Source: Cladopsammia gracilis
Lineage: Eukaryota > Cnidaria > Anthozoa > Scleractinia > Dendrophylliidae
NCBI GenBank assembly: GCA_022457155.1
Contig: JAJGOT010000435.1
Coordinates: 199,001 to 263,000 of the forward strand
Length of the DNA: 64,000 nt
Direction of reading: 5' to 3'
Shown here: piece after piece, positions 58,664 to 64,000 of the stretch
How positions within the stretch are numbered: the stretch's first letter is position 1
How the letters are laid out: each line of letters starts with the position of its first letter
Position numbers and translations under genes: made by a program
The notes under the pieces: generated by a model
Seen by the model: only the letters and a program-made list of their open reading frames with translations
Told to the model about the DNA's origin: nothing
Database searches by the model: none

Positions 58664-59392
58664 TAGAACGATAATCTATAAGAGTTATTTATCTCTCATT
58701 TGTACGTACTTTGTACGAGTAAATTTCAAGTTTGGCAAGCGCATAGCGTACTCAACCTACAAACAGCCTTTTCCCTTTTTAAACAAACACAGGTACGACT
58801 ACAGTCATATAACTAATCATTTCCATAATTGAATACGGATACAAGGTATATTCACTCTTGGCTGCACAAAAGGACGGTATAATAGATCCTAGAATGAGTA
58901 TTGCAAACTCGTAAAAGTTAACAAGCCATAATAGAAGACCCATAGAAGCTATAGAAGGCCCAACACTGTGCCCTATGAAAGATGTAATATATGTGAAAAT
59001 ATGAAATAGGGCGATTTTTTACCAAACCCAAAAGTAAACACTCTGGCCCATCACAACAGACCCAGGCAATCGAATGAACCAATCAGAATGCAAAACAAAT
59101 ACAATTGTCACAATATACTGGCACGGGAAAACGCAAACAAGGCACCACTGGCTTTGGTTCTTGTTCTGATTGGTTTGAAAGTAGCACTTTTTTGCGGCAA
59201 TCACAAAACTTTGTAATAATAGTATTAATATTAATTTAATAATTTATAGTGCGCATTTTTCATGACGAAATGATCAAATGCGCATAACATCTTCATGCAG
59301 TATAAAGTACCAAAAAATTATGTCTGCAACTGTCTATTAACAAACTATCAAAAAGACGCTAAAAATACAATTAAAGTTGCAATTCAACATAT
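58664..59392. other. 3' flank of the Roc-COR gene, no gene seen
   Basis: Probably begins with the 3' UTR. No clear AATAAA close to the stop. AT-rich with no coding signal. Confidence 0.4.
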
Positions 59393-59760
59393 CTAATATA
59401 ACAGGATAATAATAACCCCGGTGGGACTCCCATATAAAAATGACCGGGCTGCTCGTCGGAAATTTTCGAAAAACACCCTAAAATGGTACCAGAATCTCGT
59501 TTGATGGGCGTGGCTCAAAATGATTGTTTCCCTAAGAGGTACCATTTGTAAAACAACGGTTGAAGAACAATTAAAAATCAGTTGACTGACAAACATTTCC
59601 TGTCTTATTTCTCGGCTCAATACCCTAAAAGGTACTGCGATAATCCTAACTGTAGTTATTTTAGATTTTAGCACGCTAAGTGGTAACAATCTACAAATTT
59701 TGACCCCCGTCATTTCTATAAGGGAGTTACCCCCCCCCCCCCCCCCCCCCCGATAATAAT
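59393..59760. repeat. Dispersed repeat copy ending in poly-C
   Basis: Same landmark order as 12837-12995 and 14950-15110 (GTTTGATGGGCGTGGCTCA, CCCTAAGAGGTACCA, ATACCCTAAAAGGTAC, TTTTGACCCCCGTCAT), finishing in a run of about 22 C at 59730-59751. The 106-codon minus ORF here is repeat-derived. Confidence 0.65.
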
Positions 59761-59894
59761 ATTAAGAGTGAAATAAGTAACGTTTTAAGGAGACTTTTAA
59801 ATTTTCAATCGGTTGCATCGCATTACAAGAGAATTGATTTCTGTTCGCTATTGTTAGAGCTGTTAATTTCGATTTTCATTATCTGTTGAATGTA

Positions 59895-60412
59895 GGCATG
59901 TTTTATGCCGGTGTAAGTTATGTGCATGCACGTGCATTTACTATGCCCGTGGAAGTATGTGTATAAATAGTTGGTTCTTTAGTATGCGAGTCAGTTCTCG
60001 GTCGTTACACTGACGATTTGCCCTAGTCAAATTTTACTTGTTTGTTTTGATTAGTCTTTTCCACCGCTGAACTTTATTTGAACATTATCCATCAGTTTTT
60101 TCCTGCGATAATTAAATTTAAATTATCAGTGGCCCCGTAGGAAGGGTTGCCGGAGTTTTGAGCTTGGTTCCTACCCAGGTTTCTTACAATTTTTTCCCGT
60201 CGAGTTTCGGGTTTTTTAAGTAGGTTTTTCCAGGCCTCCGAGTATCTTTTGTGATGCGCTCTCAATTCTCCAGTTATTTTGTTTCTTTTATTTATTTTCT
60301 GTAAGATATTTAGCTGTCAGTTGTAATTTTTTTTTTTACGGCTTTCGTTTGAAATAAAGTGTAACGGCCAACTACGGCACAATACTCCAGAATTTGTTGT
60401 CTGCGTCATGAT
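59895..60412 (+). mobile_element. Candidate solo LTR or promoter-bearing repeat
   Basis: Contains GTGTATAAATAGTTGG (TATA box near 59961), a CAGTTCTCGGTCGTTACAC stretch downstream, and GAAATAAAGTG (AATAAA near 60352) about 390 bp later, the layout of a retroelement LTR. I cannot fix the ends or a target duplication, so this is tentative. Confidence 0.3.
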
Positions 60413-62093
60413 TTGTTAAGGGGAGTATGTAATTATGGGCACGTTGTTATGAACAGAATTAACAGTCTTAGCATTTCTAATATGAAGTGGAAGTTAATTC
60501 CGTAGTTTAGTGGCTGCCATCATGAAGGAGCGATCCCAAGTGTGACATTACATCTACCTGAAGGGAAACATAACTCGCTTTCGGAAGCCGCTCTATCTGG
60601 GCAAGTAAACAGAAATGAACTGTTTCCACGGAAACTGTAAGTTAGGAGATGGATAGGAACACTTTTTAACTCCTTGGGGATCTATCAATCGTTTAGTGTT
60701 TGCACCTAAACACTCCTGTGTTTAAACCAAGTCCTTCATTCAGAAGCACTTTCTTGATGTGGAAAGAAAGTACACAGCTTGAACTCGTGGCGTCTAATAA
60801 CCCATTGTAGTATTGACTCCCAAGTGTTTTGAGTGCTTTTACGGTGAAACATAAAATTATGTCTAAAAAGTAAGACCACTACATTCACGGTAACCGACAC
60901 TTAAAACCTCGATCGCTAAGCAAATGACATTAGCCAAGTTATTTAAAACACAAAACTTGCCAGAACAAAAATCCCACAGCAACAAGCGGTGAACTCAATA
61001 TCAAACAATTCTACAGGTGTATCCATCCATTTTACAATACGTAGTTCACAGTTTATGGATAATCAATTTAAGAAATACTAAATAAAAACTTAATAGTCAA
61101 TTGATATGTAAAAATATATTACCTGGAGGTGAAAACAAGAAGTTGTATAATAAACAAGTCCCGAATTGACGTCATCTTATTAGCATTTTGTAAATTAAAA
61201 TCTCTATAATTAACTAACGCGAGGTTAAAAACAAGAACTATTTCACTATTCGACTTTTCATCGTACATAGAGTTGATTAAGCGAAACAAAAAAATTGGGG
61301 TTAGGTGCACTTTAAAGCATTAAAAGCCAAATATTTTACCATCCGGCCTTTAAGTCTATAAGTACATATTATTGTAAGTTACTGACCAGTTAAAAAAACT
61401 GAAGCAAATTGACGTATGGCGCTTGTGATGTTCACGTTGTATACCGGATGTTCAGAGTCAATGTATGTCGCTAGGAACTTTGGGATTGATCCCTCGACCA
61501 TGATGGCGTCCATGTGATTGATGTTTCTAAGCTTCTAATACTACGCCTTTCAATAACACGCGGAATTTGAAATTCAAATCCCCACCAACGGTTGCGTTTT
61601 CCCTGCCGTCAATCGTAATTAATACGAAAGCCAACGGACCATATAAAAAAGAAACAAACAAAAATGGATCGAAATCTACCAATCATAATGCACGGACGGT
61701 TTTTTGTTTCGTAATTGACATTCCAAAGTGTTTTACTTTTATTGATATTCATTGGTTTGCCGAGACAGTGTAGAAAGTACTAGTGACTTGACTCTGTTAA
61801 ACTGTTGTGCTTCCCTTGACTCGACCTTGACCAAGACAGTCAATGATTTTGTTTTTTGCAACTGTCATTAGAATTTTATTGGTAAATAAGATAAGAACTT
61901 TATTAACGTGTCAAAATCGCTAGCATACAATGTACACTAATTGGGGACACCTAACTACACTGTAACTACAATAATAATCTAATGCAGTTTCCGGTGTTTC
62001 ATTTTCAAACATTTTCGCGTAGAGGGCGGTGCATGCCCCGGACCCCTTTAGAAAGGTTAGCGGTTAGAAAATAGACAAAAACATGTCACCACT
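60413..62093. other. Intergenic stretch, no gene seen
   Basis: No long ORF with recognisable content on either strand. ORFs such as 61119-61310 (minus) and 61567-61773 (plus) have no domain or splice context. Confidence 0.4.
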
Positions 62094-62203
62094 TTGCGAA
62101 TACAACAACAACATGAACTCTACTTTATTCTCTCCCAACACGTGACGTTAGCCTTTTCCATAAATGGTCGTATGACGTAATCGCGTCAAGAAAAACGGCT
62201 ACA
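62094..62203 (-). repeat. Candidate 3' LTR of the gypsy element (about 110 bp)
   Basis: On the minus strand the purine tract AGAAGGGAAGGAA (62204-62216) is followed by TGTAGCCG, then AATAAAG, and ends GTGGTGACA. A polypurine tract directly before TG is what a 3' LTR requires. The 5' LTR lies outside the window, so this cannot be confirmed here. Confidence 0.5.
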
Positions 62204-62528
62204 TTCCTTCCCTTCTAACATGAGCAAAACTAAGTGACAAAATGAACTCAGACCCTAGACCCTAAAACTAGATCATACCAAATGCGAGATTTAATACCGC
62301 GACAGTTCGAGGGTTTAGTCACAAAATGAACTATAAGCTAACACTAACAAATAACTTTGTCACTGCTATGTCCATGTCTCTGATAGACAACAATGTCTCT
62401 AGAGAGTCTTGCACCGTAACAATTTGCTTGAACTCGACACGATCAAAGTCCGGGCTATAGTCCATTAAACGCTTGCTCTTGTCCATAGGTACGGATTTCT
62501 TTGACAAATCATGGTTGTACACAGGTTT

Positions 62529-63978
62529 CTAGACGCGGGATTTTGCAAGTCTCGTGCGACGTCGTGTAGGAGCATAAGCGTGAACTACAACGGAGTCTTG
62601 GGCTTCATCGGCTTCTACTATCTCTCCAACCAGGATCCCTTGATCAGAGTGAGATCGTTTATAGGCGGCTTTGTCTAGGACTAGATTATATGCTCCTCCA
62701 GACAGATCTCCTTCAAGAGATAGGTATGGACAATGTGCTGTAAGACCACGCATCTTTCCGAGTTTGACAAGAATTTGTCTTGCTGTTGGGTAAACAGAGT
62801 ACAGATGCTTGCAAGCTTCACTTACTGGAGCTTTGCCAAGAGGTTCAAGATACTGAGCCAATTTGAGCGAGATTCCTTCATCCGCTTCATTGTTGCTCTT
62901 AGGAAGGTACATGACGAAGCGACCAGGTTTATATTGTTTTTCACTGTTTCTTGTTTGAACTAAAGGAGACGCTCTCTGTGCGCAGGACTCTCCCAAGTCA
63001 TCAGCTTCGGCATCAGGAACTAGTATCAGTTTCTCAACGTTAGTAGGAGGTAATTTTTCGTTGGTAATGCTGTGCCTTAGGTGATACAGATCACTATTCT
63101 TCAGGCGTTCAATGACAGTATAAGGTCCAGCATATTTGCGGATAAGTTTAGTAACTGATCCTTTTTCTACGTTTGAAGGAGGAGGTTTCCTGACTAGGGC
63201 CCGCTGTCCAACAGAAAATTCTCTAACGTTAGCAGACAAGTAATAATCTCTTTGTCTTCTTTTAAGGTCCTTCTTGATGCTAGAGAATAGTTTGTGCGCT
63301 TCCGAAATCCTTTGAACTAAATGTTTTGCATAATCGTTCCTGCTGATTGGCTCGCAAGGGAGCTGAAGACCAACTGTCTCGGGTGAAGGTGCATTACGGC
63401 CAAACATGAGGAAGAATGGGGTGATACCATCGGTGCCATCAATTGCTGAGGTGTTGTGTGAGTAAACTGCTGGTTGCAGGTAGTCTTCCCATTGTTTTTG
63501 CCATTTAGATGCAAAAATAGCAAGAGCTGAGTTCATAAAGTGGTGAACGCGCTCAGTTGCTCCAATAGCTCGAGGGCGATAACTGGACGATAACTGGACG
63601 TAACACCTGTTTAATGGACAAAAGTCTGGATACTTCACGTAGTACGGCATTTAAGAACTCTCCGCCTCGGTCACTGAGAAGGGTGGATGGAAAATCTAGC
63701 TTAAGAAATACATTGTCAAACAGTGCTCTTGCTGCTGTGGTAGTACTTCGATCTGCCGTTGGTATTGCTACTAGGAAGTGAGAAAATGGACAAACTGCCT
63801 TGAGTATATAGCGGTTCCCGTTGGCAGATTTTGGGAACGGTCCAACAAAGTCAATTCCAAGTACATTCATTATTTTGTCATAGAACCGTGGGTGCATAAG
63901 ACCATGTTGCTGGTCGACAGATTTATGCTTGAGGCATTCTAAACATCTTGCAACCCAGCACTTCGTTGCCTTTCCCAT
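62529..63978 (-). pseudogene. Ty3/gypsy integrase region, frameshifted, cut by window end
   Basis: Two minus-strand frames make up one integrase. 63553-63978 carries the end of the zinc-finger module (CLECLKHKS) and Asp residues in GIDFVGPFPKS and LSDRGGEF. 62529-63650 carries the Glu-containing ATERVHHFMN, the YSHNTSAIDGTDGITPFFLM block and a basic C-terminal region with GPYTVIERL. The frame changes near 63580-63602, where an 11-bp unit (CGTCCAGTTAT on the minus strand) occurs twice in tandem. The catalytic core is therefore split and this copy is probably dead. Reverse transcriptase and protease would lie beyond base 64000. The gypsy assignment rests on the integrase C-terminal layout. Confidence 0.85.
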
Positions 63979-64000
63979 CCCTCTCCAATAGAAATCTCTA

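Noticed and set aside
56110..56853. Minus-strand ORFs opposite the COR exon
   Set aside because: Antisense shadows of exon 10 with no domain content.
62331..62522. 63-codon ORF downstream of the gypsy integrase as a gene
   Set aside because: It lies between integrase and the candidate LTR, has no recognisable domain and may be a chance frame of the element.

Overview
The window is metazoan nuclear DNA, most likely from an anthozoan cnidarian such as a stony coral. That is an inference from the style of the genes and repeats, not a proven identification. Two intron-containing host genes can be assembled completely from splice sites. One is an SFT2-family Golgi transport membrane protein on the minus strand (six coding exons between 12704 and 6315, 205 residues). 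The other is a 13-exon signalling gene on the plus strand (16690 to 58663, 1329 residues) with the order Ubl-Ubl-SH2-Ubl-SH2-Roc-COR-Cys/His-rich-Death. In both genes every exon junction keeps phase and the summed CDS is divisible by three.

Intron 8 of the signalling gene holds a complete 19,367-bp Polinton/Maverick (31273-50639). It begins AG and ends CT, has 732-733-bp terminal inverted repeats, and is flanked by the 6-bp target duplication TTCGTA. It is visibly more AT-rich than its surroundings and every core ORF is open. From left to right it carries: a membrane protein, a phage tail-fibre-like protein and a packaging ATPase (all minus); a conserved coiled-coil protein (plus); major capsid protein, a small basic protein, penton-like minor capsid protein and a capsid-protein/adenain-protease fusion (all minus); a DUF5679-like / phospholipase A2 / integrase-chromodomain cluster (plus); and an I3/DUF2738-like ssDNA-binding protein, small ORFs, a zinc-ribbon transcription-factor-like protein, protein-primed DNA polymerase B and an unknown acidic protein (minus).

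The most striking observation is in the plus-strand cluster. The PLA2 and integrase ORFs both lack an ATG near their start, and each lies in the -1 frame of the ORF before it. The short overlaps contain canonical in-frame slippery heptamers, G GGA AAC (41352-41358) and A AAA AAC (42005-42011). Each is followed after 6 nt by a stem-loop. This predicts retrovirus-like sequential -1 ribosomal frameshifting (DUF5679 -> PLA2 -> integrase) in a Polinton. The element also shows gene-end hairpins like those of giant viruses, a repeated TATATAA promoter, and terminal repeats that are themselves palindromes with 132-bp arms.

The rest is repeat-rich. There are foldback/MITE elements with TTAA or TAA target duplications, two well-preserved tRNA-derived SINEs with 13- and 15-bp target duplications plus a degraded copy, a 5'-truncated Penelope-like element with an inverted partial copy, tandem repeats and microsatellites. 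At the right edge lies the 3' part of a Ty3/gypsy retroelement (minus strand) with a frameshifted integrase and a short candidate LTR. The order of nesting is readable: the Polinton interrupts a 152-bp TTAA MITE, and a SINE interrupts the end of a TAA-flanked MITE that itself sits in an older repeat.
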